This document shows, piece after piece, positions 46,672 to 56,559 of a stretch of DNA of 64,000 nucleotides. How positions within the stretch are numbered: the first letter of the stretch is position 1; each line of letters begins with the position of its first letter. This DNA comes from Tetradesmus obliquus (taxonomy: Eukaryota > Chlorophyta > Chlorophyceae > Sphaeropleales > Scenedesmaceae): NCBI GenBank assembly GCA_030272155.1, contig CP126195.1, forward strand, positions 310,001 through 374,000. Reading direction: 5' to 3'. The notes beneath the pieces are model-generated. The model was not told the origin of the DNA and did not search any database. It saw only the letters and a list, made by a program, of their open reading frames with translations. The translations under genes were made by a program, and so were the position numbers.

Positions 46672-49348
46672 CAGCCTGCCGCACTCAGTGGCTGCGGCAT
46701 GACTTTAGTCGAGTTCTGCTGCCCTTGCATGCTTTGTGACACATGTTGTGATGCAGGAATACTTTGTTGCGGCAGCGGTGGACATGCTGGGTTGTTGTGT
46801 TGCTATGCCGCATGCCCTCAAACCTTTGGATTTCTGCAGTGCTTTGCATTCAGCCCCACAGGCTCGTATGTGGTACACCACACCTCGCGTTGCTGCCGCC
46901 CCTGCCCTGCCAGCCCTTGACTCTGCTGTGACATATCCATGCATCATGCTGTGGTGCTCACACTGCAACGTGATCATGTGTCACCGCCTGCACCTGTGCT
47001 GGCATGCCTCTAGGTACCAGTACGTGCCTGCAGCAGCCGACATCGTACTGATCGATTACAACTTGAACGCATGCGGCTACTTTGTATGCGGGACAGTTTC
47101 AGCCCCTCAAGTGAGAACTGATGAGCCATGACGCAGCAGGCCAGCGCCTGAAACAGGCCTGCAGCACAGAGCAACGCACAGTGACTCGTGTGGTGACTGG
47201 GCCTGACACAATGCCTCTTGTGCTACTTGCATCGTGGCCAGGGTGCACTGCACACAAGGCCCAGCAGTACCTGATGCAATATATAACACAATACAATACA
47301 CTTTCGGGACTGAACCCGACCCCAGGCACTAGCCCAGCGAGCCGCTATTCCGCTCATGGGGGATAGTAGTAATTGTAATATAGTTGCATGGCAAAATCTG
47401 CGCATGCAGGAGATATTCAACTCAGATAATGAATCACTGTGCTCCAGTGCTGCCAGTCTCACCACCATCTGGTGTGTCGCTGCATGTGTACATGAGCAGA
47501 TCGCCGCCTATGAGAACTTGCTGAGGCGTGTGATGCGTGCAGCACCCAAGGCAGCTCTGCTGGCCCTGGACGCCTTCATGTTTGGCTCGTACAATGCTAC
47601 CAATGCTGGAGGCCAGCAGGTGCAGCTGGCAGAGCCATACTACAACTCAGGTGTGTGAACTGTTCATGTCAACACCGCTTGCGGCTGAGCGGCCAAATGG
47701 CTACAGCAGTGTTGCTTGTTGCAAACTCTACAAGCTGGCAGCTGCTGTGGAGGCAGTGCGCAGTCACAGGCTGTGCCTGCAGCACAGCATTGGACGCAGT
47801 GTGAGGCCCCTCAGGTGGCAGACTGCAAGAGGGGGGATCAGGTTGCAGACAGCAAATTTTGAAGGAAATAGCGGTGCTACTGCATCTGCTGCTGCTGCTG
47901 CCGAGACTCTATTGCTGCACAGCACGTGATGCTACTCAAGCTGGAACCAGTGCAAGCCAGCATTACGCATTTCAACCAGTTTCAAACACCAGTGGAATAG
48001 CGGTGCCATGCACACTGTCAGCGGCGTTGACAAGTGCATGCCGCCGTGCACCCGCTCTGCCAACACTCTGCTGCGTCGTTCTGTGCCTCTGCTGCGCACT
48101 ACAGGTGAGGAGATGCACGCCATGCTGACGAAGCGCTACCGACTGCCGCTGACATCAGCGAGAGATGCAGCATACGACTACATGTACAGCGGGCAGTCAG
48201 CGCAGCTGGCATCTGGACTTGGAGCCACATACGAGCAGCTCATGCAAGACCCTAGACACCCAACAGCACTTGGGGCCAGATTCTACGGCCGAGGCCTTGC
48301 TGCATATGCGGCACGGCAGCTGCTGGTTGCACAGCTGGCTGAAGTTGCAGCTGGCGGTAAAGCAGCAGCAGCAGCAGCAGCAGCAGATCCTGCACAGCCG
48401 CCGTCTCTGCCCCGGCCAGTGAGCCCCCTTGCAGCCCAGTCAGCTGATTTTTTAACTTTTTGTGTGAAGGAGGGCCACTGCAGCAGCTAATTGATGCAAA
48501 GCAGGCAGCTGCCAGAGGCTGGAAGTGGCACGTGAGCATCCAGACGCGCAGCTGCTGGCTGCCAAACTGCCGCATGGTTGGGTACCTTGGACATGGCGAT
48601 GGCACGCACATTGAGATCAAGATCAACACGGCGGCTGTGCTGGCGGCTGCACAGGCTGCTAGCAGCAATGCGCGCACAAACATCAAGCTCAATCTGTTTG
48701 CGATCTACTCGTCAAGTTTGGCCATTTTTCCTTACACGAAGCCCGTCAGAGCTCGTGTGGAGTGTGTCAGCGGCTGCAGCTGCAGCCAAATGATGCTGGA
48801 CGGCTCAAACAGCGTCTCCTACATGCTGATGGACAGCACTGAGGTGAGCAGCAGCAGCATGCTCTGCATGAACATGGGCATGTGCCAGGGCGTTGCAACA
48901 AACAGGTAATGTGTGGTCTTCTGGCTGCACAATGCAGCACATGCACATCCACAAATTCTCTATGCACCGCGAGCTCTCAGCAGCCGCATGCCTGTCTGGC
49001 TGCACCTGCACCTGCTGACCTGCTATGCCTGTCATGTATGCCGTGCAAAACAAAAGCCAAGCCTGCAAGTACTGCCGGCTTGAAATCACCCCACCAGCAG
49101 CTGCTAGCTCATACAACAGTTGCTGCTCACCTCTGGCATAACAAATGCCCATGCAAACACAACCCTTCCAGCTGACACCCAAGACATGCTTGTGCTGGCT
49201 GCAGGTATCCGCTCACAGCGAGTGTGTGGTGCGCTTCACCATTGTGGGAGACAGCAGCTTCAAGCTGCAAGGCCTGGCAGTTGAACCCTACGACACAGCT
49301 ATACCCTACTCTGCCTTGGACCTTGCAGCGTTGCAATCTGGCCGTTGA
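46017..49348 (+). CDS. Secreted SGNH-hydrolase-like protein
   Basis: Six exons (46017-46573, 47014-47110, 47500-47650, 48105-48356, 48470-48843, 49205-49348; phases 2, 0, 1, 1, 0) give 524 aa. An N-terminal signal peptide (ALLVSLLLQQLLLQPCAAQA) is followed by a poly-Ala tract. Block I of the SGNH/GDSL fold is present as VAALGGSLTAGWG, with the nucleophile Ser in GGSLT. A later DIVLIDYNLN resembles the strand that precedes block III. The DPRHPTALGARFYGRGLAAY stretch supplies a candidate catalytic D-x2-H. The C-terminal ~170 residues form a separate Cys-containing beta-rich segment I do not recognise. Exon 4 could read on to a stop at 48490, but a GGCG|GTAAAG donor and GTGAAG|GA acceptor remove 113 bp and join the C-terminal domain. 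The class includes acyl and carbohydrate esterases; a cell-wall or extracellular substrate is inferred from the signal peptide. Confidence 0.8.
46160..46203 (+). repeat. Exonic GCA repeat coding for poly-Ala
   Basis: About 14 GCA units follow the predicted signal-peptide cleavage site of the SGNH-like protein. Confidence 0.9.
46614..46669 (+). repeat. (CAG)n array in SGNH-like intron 1
   Basis: About 18 CAG units lie some 40 bp inside the intron. Like the array at 11685, it lies near the donor and is in CAG orientation. Confidence 0.9.
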
Positions 49349-49724
49349 TGCAGCAGATGTCAGTTGTGGTGCAGTTGTGCAGTTACAGTGCTGTCAGGTG
49401 GTATGCTGTCGACGGCAATGTCACAATACAAGTTCTACAACATCCTCAGCTTATTCCGGCGTGTGAAAATCAAGGAGAAGAGTTCGCTAGCCAAGCCCCG
49501 CGTCACAGTATGTCGTGACAAACCCTCTACCATCGCAATTGTCACACATGGAGGTTGTGCAGGCTGCTGCCTGCTCCATGCTGTGTACAATTGTCATGGC
49601 GGCCTGGCGCCATTACATAGAATGATTTGGCGGCTGGCAGCAGCTTCTAAGGGACAGATCTTCTACAGTAGCTTCAGCCACTTGCTGTACTTGCAGACGG
49701 AGGCTGCACAGATTGGCTTGTGCT

Positions 49725-49796
49725 CATCATCATCATGTTACTCATCAAGCCATAGCATCAACGCCATCGGCCCCGCGCCCCAATGGAGCGGCAACT
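49725..49796 (-). mobile_element. LINE tail copy 4 (72 bp), with 13-bp target-site duplication
   Basis: Only the last ~60 bp of the element and its (ATG)n tail remain, in minus orientation. The direct repeat ATTGGCTTGTGCT flanks it at 49712-49724 and 49797-49809. It matches the 3' ends of the copies at 9058 and 54162 almost exactly, so it is a heavily 5'-truncated insertion. Confidence 0.92.
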
Positions 49797-50254
49797 ATTG
49801 GCTTGTGCTGAGGTGTCAACAGTCACTGGTTGACGAACGTGACGGGATCAGCGCCACTGTGTGAGGCTGCACATGCATTACCGACCTAACCATCATGGTG
49901 TGCCATGAGCATGAGCAGTAGCATGGACTATGCTGCGCCGCACCGTGAGACGACCACGTCATGCAATTGTAGCACTGGAATTGTTACCTGGTGGCCAAAC
50001 GCCCACACCATCGGCACTGTTTGAAGTCCACGCCGCAACATACTGCATTTTCCCCCTCATAAAACTTGTCGCTGCCGGCTCATGGCACTGTGCACAGCTG
50101 CGTCTTTCATCACATCAACCCTGAAGTCACAAGTCACGGCATGCGGTAACTGAAGCACTTCATACTGCGAACCGCATACTATTCAGCGCTGTGTGTAGCC
50201 TGGCCTCTTAAGTAATCACACCTCCCCTGAAAAGACTGCGGCACAAGCAAGCCA

Positions 50255-50461
50255 TCACATGCCAAAAGCGATTACCAGCGGCAGCCTAAAGACAGTGCCA
50301 AGCAAGTCCTGCAAACACCCACAGCACCCAAGGAGCCAGCCTGGGACATGCAGATCATCTGCCATGATGAGGCACAACAAAGGCCATTTGTATGCCGGCG
50401 CTGCTGCCACCAGTGAAGCCACCAGTACCAGGCAGACGGTAAAACGCCAGCAACGCTTCAT
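50255..50461 (-). CDS. Possible small secreted protein, 68 aa
   Basis: From ATG 50461 the frame begins MKRCWRFTVCLVLVASLVAA-APAYK, a textbook signal peptide, and ends at 50255. The remainder is hydrophobic with two adjacent Cys pairs. It has no recognisable family. A GTAATC near the end could be a donor to further exons that I cannot find. It may be a chance frame. Confidence 0.25.
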   Translation of the reverse strand: MKRCWRFTVCLVLVASLVAAAPAYKWPLLCLIMADDLHVPGWLLGCCGCLQDLLGTVFRLPLVIAFGM

Positions 50462-50547
50462 CTCATGCTGCAGGGACACGTCCACAACCCTACAGCCACA
50501 GCCGCTCGCGTCACAGCAGACGATCAGGCACCGAGGTCACACAGCTG

Positions 50548-50549
<2 letters not shown>

Positions 50550-50601
<52 letters not shown>
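50550..50601. repeat. (CTG)n array
   Basis: About 17 CTG units in non-coding DNA upstream of the small secreted-peptide candidate. Confidence 0.9.
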
Positions 50602-50602
<1 letters not shown>

Positions 50603-51674
50603 GACTTGCAAAGTACACGATTATGGCGGTCACACAGCTGCTGATACAAGCGTGCGCAAGATGGCGCTGATGCTAAAAATGTGGTGTGTTTTGTCTACCA
50701 CCTTACAAAATGCATGTGCGTGCCACCAAAACCAGTGCGACAGCCGCATAGTCTTGTGCAGCTACAGCACTGAGCTGCAACCACATTTATGATGATTTAA
50801 ACACGCAGTGTAAGGTATCACTGCCAGCAAGGCCCTGTCAAGCAGACATTGCTGCTGTATGGCCACATCAATAGCTGCTGTCAAAGCAACAGACAATTGG
50901 GGAGCTTAGCGTCGAGCCTGCGGGCCGTGCACTGGGTGCATGCAACCGTGCCGCCACAGAGCAGGGTCAGCTCCAACAGAGCAATGCATATAGCAGGTAT
51001 GCGTATGCCTGCTCAGAAGCAGCAGACCAGCAACACAACCTGTACTAGAACGTCTAGTTGAGGCAGGCTAAAAAAAACCAACCTGGAAGTGGACAAGCTG
51101 GCAACATTTCCCGGAATATTTCAGGCTAGTACAAGGCCATGAATAGCGGCAAACCAGCAACAGGGCCTGGAATAGAGGCAGTCTAACAACATGACCTACG
51201 ATTGGGGCAGGCTGGCAACAAGGGATCTAAGCAGGGTGGCAACAACACCTGGAATCAAGCAGTGTGACTACAAAACCTACATCTTTCACATTGATATTAT
51301 CAGTAGTAGTACTGTCCAATAGTAGAATACAAGGAGCGCGACCTTTAGATGCACACAAAGATGCCGGCCAATGCATTCACTGGCTGGTCAGCCATAATGC
51401 AGCGGGGTTGAACCTCAACTGAAATAGTGATGCAGGACTGGACTGTCACATGCGCAACAGCAGCCGGTGTTGATTCATGCAGTCGCTGCCAAGCGGCGGC
51501 ATCAAGGTGGTATCCAGGCCAAACCGCAGCACATACGGGCACATACAGTAGCGCAGCTGCTGGTCCACAGTGCAGCAGTGGCCCACTGTGGAGATGCACT
51601 CTGCAGCCGGTCACACTTGTGTTTTTGTCATCATGTGTGTGCCTCATGCTGCACTTTCATCGACACTCGCTGTT

Positions 51675-51745
51675 ATTTGAAGCTGCCTATGCATCTGGCG
51701 CAACCCCAGCCAGCTGCAGCAGCTTTTCAAGCTTTGCCACAGATG
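51675..51745 (-). repeat. Echo of the 3' end of the 433-aa gene
   Basis: The last ~60 bp of the coding region (coding around EELLQLAGVVPDA and stop, 51865-51925) recur about 190 bp downstream of it in sense direction, over 85 percent identical. Here the echoed piece spans a stop codon rather than a splice site. Confidence 0.85.
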
Positions 51746-51868
51746 CTTTGAGCCACCGCGCCTGCCAACCTTTTAGACTAATCCAGCCTGTCACAGATCA
51801 TGTATTTCAAAAAGAGGGCTGTGCCTCATGCCGCAGCATGTTTGCGCGTTGCCGTCTTTCAAATCTGC

Positions 51869-53265
51869 CTATGCATCTGGCACAACCCCAGCCAGCTGCA
51901 GCAGCTCTTCATGCTCTGCCACACAAGAGGCCAGCACACCAGCCTCAACAGCTGCCGTCACAAACTTGTGCTGCACATCCTGCTGCTGCTCACCCGACCC
52001 TCGTAGCTCAGCATACACTGGCGCCACTTCATTCACCAGTGCATCCATCATCTTGCGGCGTGCTTCAGGGTACTGCTCCTTGGTTTCACGCGAAGCAGTA
52101 GCTGCTGCTGCTGCAGTTTCCTCCAGCCATTTTTTGCAAGCAGCCACCTTCTGCGCTGACAGCTCTGTACCATCCTCAAACCACTTTGCCTCCCAATCTG
52201 CTGGAGTGAATTGCAGCACAGCTGCCACTCTCGACAGCAGCTGCGTGTGCGGTGCTAGCGCCATCAGCCCCCGCCTGCTGCCAGACATCGGCTTCATCCA
52301 CTGCAGCAGCTGCATGGTGTGGCCATAGCCTGGTGGCGCCCCGAACCGCTCTCCGCTCTGCAGCTTTCGCACCGCAGGCTCTAGTGCCTGCAGGTATGCT
52401 TCAGCTGCTACTGCCACACGCCGCATGCGCTGCAGGGTGGCCAGCAGCGCTGCATCGCCCTGTGCGTCCAGAATGCGCTTCACAAACGGCCGCGCAAAAG
52501 ATGTGTAACCGCTGCAGCCGGCCAGCGCTAGCATACAGTCCAGCAGCTGCGGCTGGTGCATCAGCTGGCTGCTGCCTGGCAGCCACCGCAGACTGCAGCC
52601 AGGCGGCAGATCCACCTGCCGCGCCAAATCACATCCCAAGCCTGATGTGATGCCTTCTGGTGCTGCTCCTGCAAAAGGCCGGGGAAAATCTGGCTCCCAG
52701 AGCAGCCAGAGAAGGCTGTACCTGAAGTCTGCTTTCCAAAAAGTGGCGGCAGCAGCAGCCTCCCTGCGCTCAGCAGATGCCTGCACTGCTGCCAGCACCT
52801 GTGCTGCATGCTGACGCAGCTCCTGCCGCACTGCCTGCTGCTCTGCGCTATCCTGGACGCTGCTGGTGATGATGGAGAACATCTCTTCTGCGCTGCTATT
52901 CTGCCCTTCTCCAACACCCTGCTGCACTCCAAGCAGCACGGGTGCCACCAGCTTGGGCCACAGCTGCGTGTTTGCGAGCAGCAGCTCCTCCATGTTGCTG
53001 TATACGTCAATCACTGCCGCACTAGAACCTGCGGTTCGCCTGAAGCGTGACTGCAGGCTGGAGCAGAGTGCACTCCAGCGCGTTTCAAACGTTGGCACGT
53101 CCTTGGCCTCTGCGAGCTGCTGCAGCAGGCCGTCCTGAAAAGACCTGCAAAAAGAAAAGAAACAGTGAATACGAGTTCCTGCTTTTGCTGCGACTGAAGC
53201 TAGAAAAGCAGGACTCATGTGCGCTGAGCACAAGCTCACCTGTCGAAACTTGACCCGTCCGCCAT
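51869..53265 (-). CDS. Uncharacterised 433-aa protein
   Basis: Two exons: 53265-53240 (MADGSSFD plus two bases) and 53144-51869. The first junction codon becomes Arg and gives MADGSSFDRSFQDGLLQQL, which reads smoothly. I do not recognise the family. The protein is largely helical, with no signal peptide or membrane span, and has a Trp-rich stretch (SLLWLLWEPDFPRPF), an Ala/Glu-rich amphipathic helix near residues 150-175 and a charged C-terminal third. It looks cytosolic. Unlike its neighbours it has few low-complexity tracts and only one intron. The nearby (3') retroelement cluster is upstream of its promoter, not inside it. Confidence 0.75.
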
Positions 53266-53547
53266 CGCAGCTGACCGTTTGTTCACGGTTTGCTTGGATT
53301 AATCACAAAAAATGAATGTAGGGAGCACAAAACCTGCTGCCCGTTTGTCGTAAGAGATGGTCAATGTATGACTGCCAAAAGTACGTTACTGAGAGTATAC
53401 TATGGTTTGAGAAGCCGTGAAGCGAAAACATGAAATTTCATGCCTCATTTTTTACTTGACTTTCGAGCAGAGAATAACCGCAGCATGCAGCATGATGCAG
53501 CCCTAGCACACCCGTATCACCAGAGCAGCAGCAGCAGCAGCTGCACC

Positions 53548-53779
53548 CATCATCATCATCATGTTACTCATCAAGCCATAGCATCAACGCCATCGGCCCC
53601 GCGCCCCAATGGAGCGGCAACTACACCCTCGTGTTTGCAAGCATTACGCACACCCCAAGCCTTTTCAAAAAAATGAGCAATGAACCTAGACACCAGTAAC
53701 CTAACAGAACCCCAAGCATCATCCGACACAAACCGCTTCACCTTCACCTCAGCATCTGTAAGTAACATGATGATGATGA
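53548..53779 (-). mobile_element. LINE 3'-end copy 3, with inverted tail at its other end
   Basis: 213 bp in minus orientation match the last part of copy 1, from about 9370 to the (ATG)n tail. The frame is open to the element's stop. At its 5' end (53761-53779) it abuts AGTAACATGATGATGATG, which is the element's own tail in plus orientation, so the insertion is bounded by inverted (CAT)n/(ATG)n ends. No target-site duplication was found. Inversion during insertion (twin priming) or insertion next to another tail would both explain it. Confidence 0.8.
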
Positions 53780-54161
53780 GGCTCAGAGCCAAAACACTGT
53801 CACCACCAGCAATGTCACAGCATTTGGTATAAGGTAGCGACATCGGCTGAATCATTGATCATCATTCAAAGTGATGCACTGCCTGGTACTACTGGCAATA
53901 ATACTACAGTAGCTGCCTCACTCTGGTGTCACCCTGCCAGAGAGACTCTGGTGACACCCCAGGGGGCGCCTCTGCCGTCACACTAGGCAGGCAGCTCAGT
54001 GACCCACTCGGAGCTGCTGTTGCACTGGCACTGGCAGGGTACCAGCATTGCCTGCCGCAGCAGCTGGTGGCACCATGCAGCACCCAGCTGCTGCCTCCGA
54101 AGAGCCCTGGGCGCTCACTGCACCAACACTTCATTGCTACATGCTCCGTCAAACAGCGCGC

Positions 54162-54702
54162 GAGTTACATCACGCATGTGCACCCTAAACATGCTGATGT
54201 TATGACGTTTAAGCGGGTCAGGCCTTTTTTGCGGTCTGGGGCGCCTACACGTGGTGTCGAGTTGATGATGCGTGTGCGTTTGGGTTGCTTGGCTGTACAT
54301 GAATGCACCAGTCGTTATGGTGGCAGGCGAGCTAATGGTAATACAGCATGTCCGGCGTGTGGTGCTGGTGTGGAGTCATTGTCACATTTGTTGTTTGATT
54401 GTGCTGCGACGTCTGTGCAAAGAGATGAGATGTTTAATGAGATTAGGGCTTTGTCTGGTTGCGCTGCAAAATTGCGTAACTTGTTGTCTCATTACAGATG
54501 CTGAGGTGAAGGTGAAGCGGTTTGTGTCGGATGATGCTTGGGGTTCTGTTAGGTTACTGGTGTCTAGGTTCATTGCTGATTTTTTTGAAAGGGCTTGGGG
54601 TGTGCGTAATGCTTGCAAACACGAGGGTGCAGTTGCCGCTCTATTGGGGCGCGGGGCCGATGGCGTTGATGCTATGGCTTGATGAGTAACATGATGATGA
54701 TG
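54162..54702 (+). mobile_element. LINE 3'-end copy 2, with 11-bp target-site duplication
   Basis: 541 bp, over 95 percent identical to copy 1. The direct repeat AAACAGCGCGC flanks it at 54151-54161 and 54703-54713. It has about 19 bp more at the 5' side than copy 1. One inserted C at about 54490 breaks the frame that is open in copy 1. The zf-RVT cluster (CPAC-x7-H-x4-C) is intact. Confidence 0.92.
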
Positions 54703-54721
54703 AAACAGCGCGCCAGCTGTT

Positions 54722-54965
54722 GTTGCTGCTGCTGCCGCCCTCAGCGCGGCCCGCCACCGCGCCACTGCCCAGCAGAGCGCGCTAGCTGAAACTGCTGTTG
54801 TCACAGCGCCAGGCTGTCGCTGATGCAGACCTACTGCGCGGCACGCCACTGCTGCCATCAGTTTCACTGCTGGCTGTCGCTGCTGCTGCAGCCCTCAGCG
54901 CGGCCCGCCACTGCGCCCCGCTTCTGCAGCTCTTCAGCCATCTCATGGAAGCTGACTGTGCTGAA
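54722..54965 (-). repeat. Two echoes of the last NDUFAF5 exon
   Basis: A copy of about 80 bp of the final exon (coding [20 protein letters not shown]; real copy 55085-55170) lies at about 54880-54960. A shorter one lies at 54725-54785. Both are 3' of the stop codon in sense direction, at spacings of 155-205 bp. Confidence 0.88.
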
Positions 54966-55064
54966 GATGTGGCAACTGCAGCAAAGCAGCCTACCCCTGT
55001 CTCTTCTCAACCACTGGCTGAAGGAAGGAGCACTGCTGCAGAGTGCTAGCTGGCCCTGCTGCTG

Positions 55065-56497
55065 TCACTGATGGCTGTCATTGCTGCTGCTGCCGCCCTC
55101 CGCGCGTCCCGCCACTGCGCCCCGCTTCTGCAGCTCTTCAGCCATCTCGTGGAAGCTGACCGTGGCGCTACCCCGCTTGGCCGCCTTGGGCGTGCTGCTG
55201 CTGGGAGACCAGCCTGTCATGAACATGACCTGACGCAGCAGCAGCAGCAGCAGCAGCAGCGGCAGCAGCAGCAGCAGCGGGCTCAGTACAACAAGAAAAC
55301 CCAGAGCAGGGCAGCCTACCCAAGCTGAAAAAGCTGACGTGTTGGTGGCATATGTGCGCACCACACGCCCTGCTGCTGAATTCTGCAACCGTAGCAGCAT
55401 CAAGGACTGTCTGTAAGCTGTGCTCCAGCTCTCCAGAGTCAAATGTTGCAGCTGCACACAACAGACACGATTTCTGTGTGCACACAGCATACGCTGCTCA
55501 CTGCAGGCTTCACGGCCCACCTGGTATGTGGCCTGGATGTGGTCGCCCTCCTCCTCATCGCAGTACAGGCTTTGGTAGGCTGCTGCTGCTGCCAGCGCAG
55601 TATCTCGACTCAGCCCTGAACCGCGCTTCACCTGTGACAGCAGCAGCAGCAGTGGCAGTGGTGGCAGTGGTGGCAGCGTTTATTAGGTCACAGCCAAAGA
55701 GACCGTCCATGGTGCGGGCTGGCAGGAGCTTGAGGGTCTTGGCAAGGTCAATGCACACCAACACGCTGCAAAAGCTGCAGCCTGTTGACAGCAGCTGACA
55801 TGAAACCAGCAAGCCACCTGCTCAATGCAGCATGGGGCGTAGCAGCAACACAGCACTAATGTGCCCCACCTGCAGCGCGTTGCTCTCGCCCATGAGCCTC
55901 AGGTGGCTGACAAGTGCGCTGGCAGCCAGTCAGCAACTACAACCCACAAGGCCCCATCACGAATGCTGTGTGTGCCCACCCACCTGCAGCGCATTGCTCT
56001 CGCCCATGAGCCTCAGGTGGCTAACCAGCGACACAGCGGAGCTGTAGCGCATCACAAACGTGTCCACGTCAACTGTTGGCAGCGCCAACTCAGCACGCGT
56101 CAGCAGGTTGCCCGCGTCACGCACCTGCAGCCAACCGCATGCAAGAAGTGGAGACCAGTGCTGACGGTGACATCGTATGCGAGAAAGCCGTGTGCAGGCC
56201 TCCACATACATGGCATGCAAGCTGTGTGGGGCGCCCTCACAACAGCAGCTGCCTGTGCGCATGCAGCCTGACAAAGGCAGCGGCTGGTAAGACATACACG
56301 AAGGAAAGGGAGCTGAGCGGTTTGGCAGCCAATTATTCATGTGCCAAGGAACCCTGAATTTGATCAGTGTACGACAGACACATTGGGCTGCATGGAATAC
56401 ATGTTGGAATCCATGGCCCACCTGTGCCAGTGGTGACACGAAGGGTGACACGCCTCCCTGCCGCTCCTGCTGAGCCAGCGAGCAGCAGATGCGCAGC

Positions 56498-56559
<62 letters not shown>

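Larger units (their letters stand above)
49349..51868. other. Convergent intergenic region with LINE tail
   Basis: 3' ends of the SGNH-like gene and of the 433-aa gene meet here. It holds a LINE tail with target-site duplication (49725-49796), a (CTG)n array at 50550-50601 and one weak secreted-peptide candidate at 50255-50461. Otherwise nothing is recognisable. Confidence 0.5.
53266..55064. other. Intergenic region with retroelement cluster and NDUFAF5 echoes
   Basis: Contains the promoter side of the 433-aa gene, two LINE-tail copies in opposite orientation (53548-53779 and 54162-54702) and, from 54722, two echoes of the last NDUFAF5 exon. No host gene is visible. Confidence 0.6.

Noticed and set aside
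48357..48490. SGNH-like protein ending at 48490 after KEGHCSS
   Set aside because: A 113-bp intron here has correct phase and joins a long open C-terminal domain that itself splices in phase to a final exon; read-through would leave that domain without a gene. Kept only as a possible isoform.
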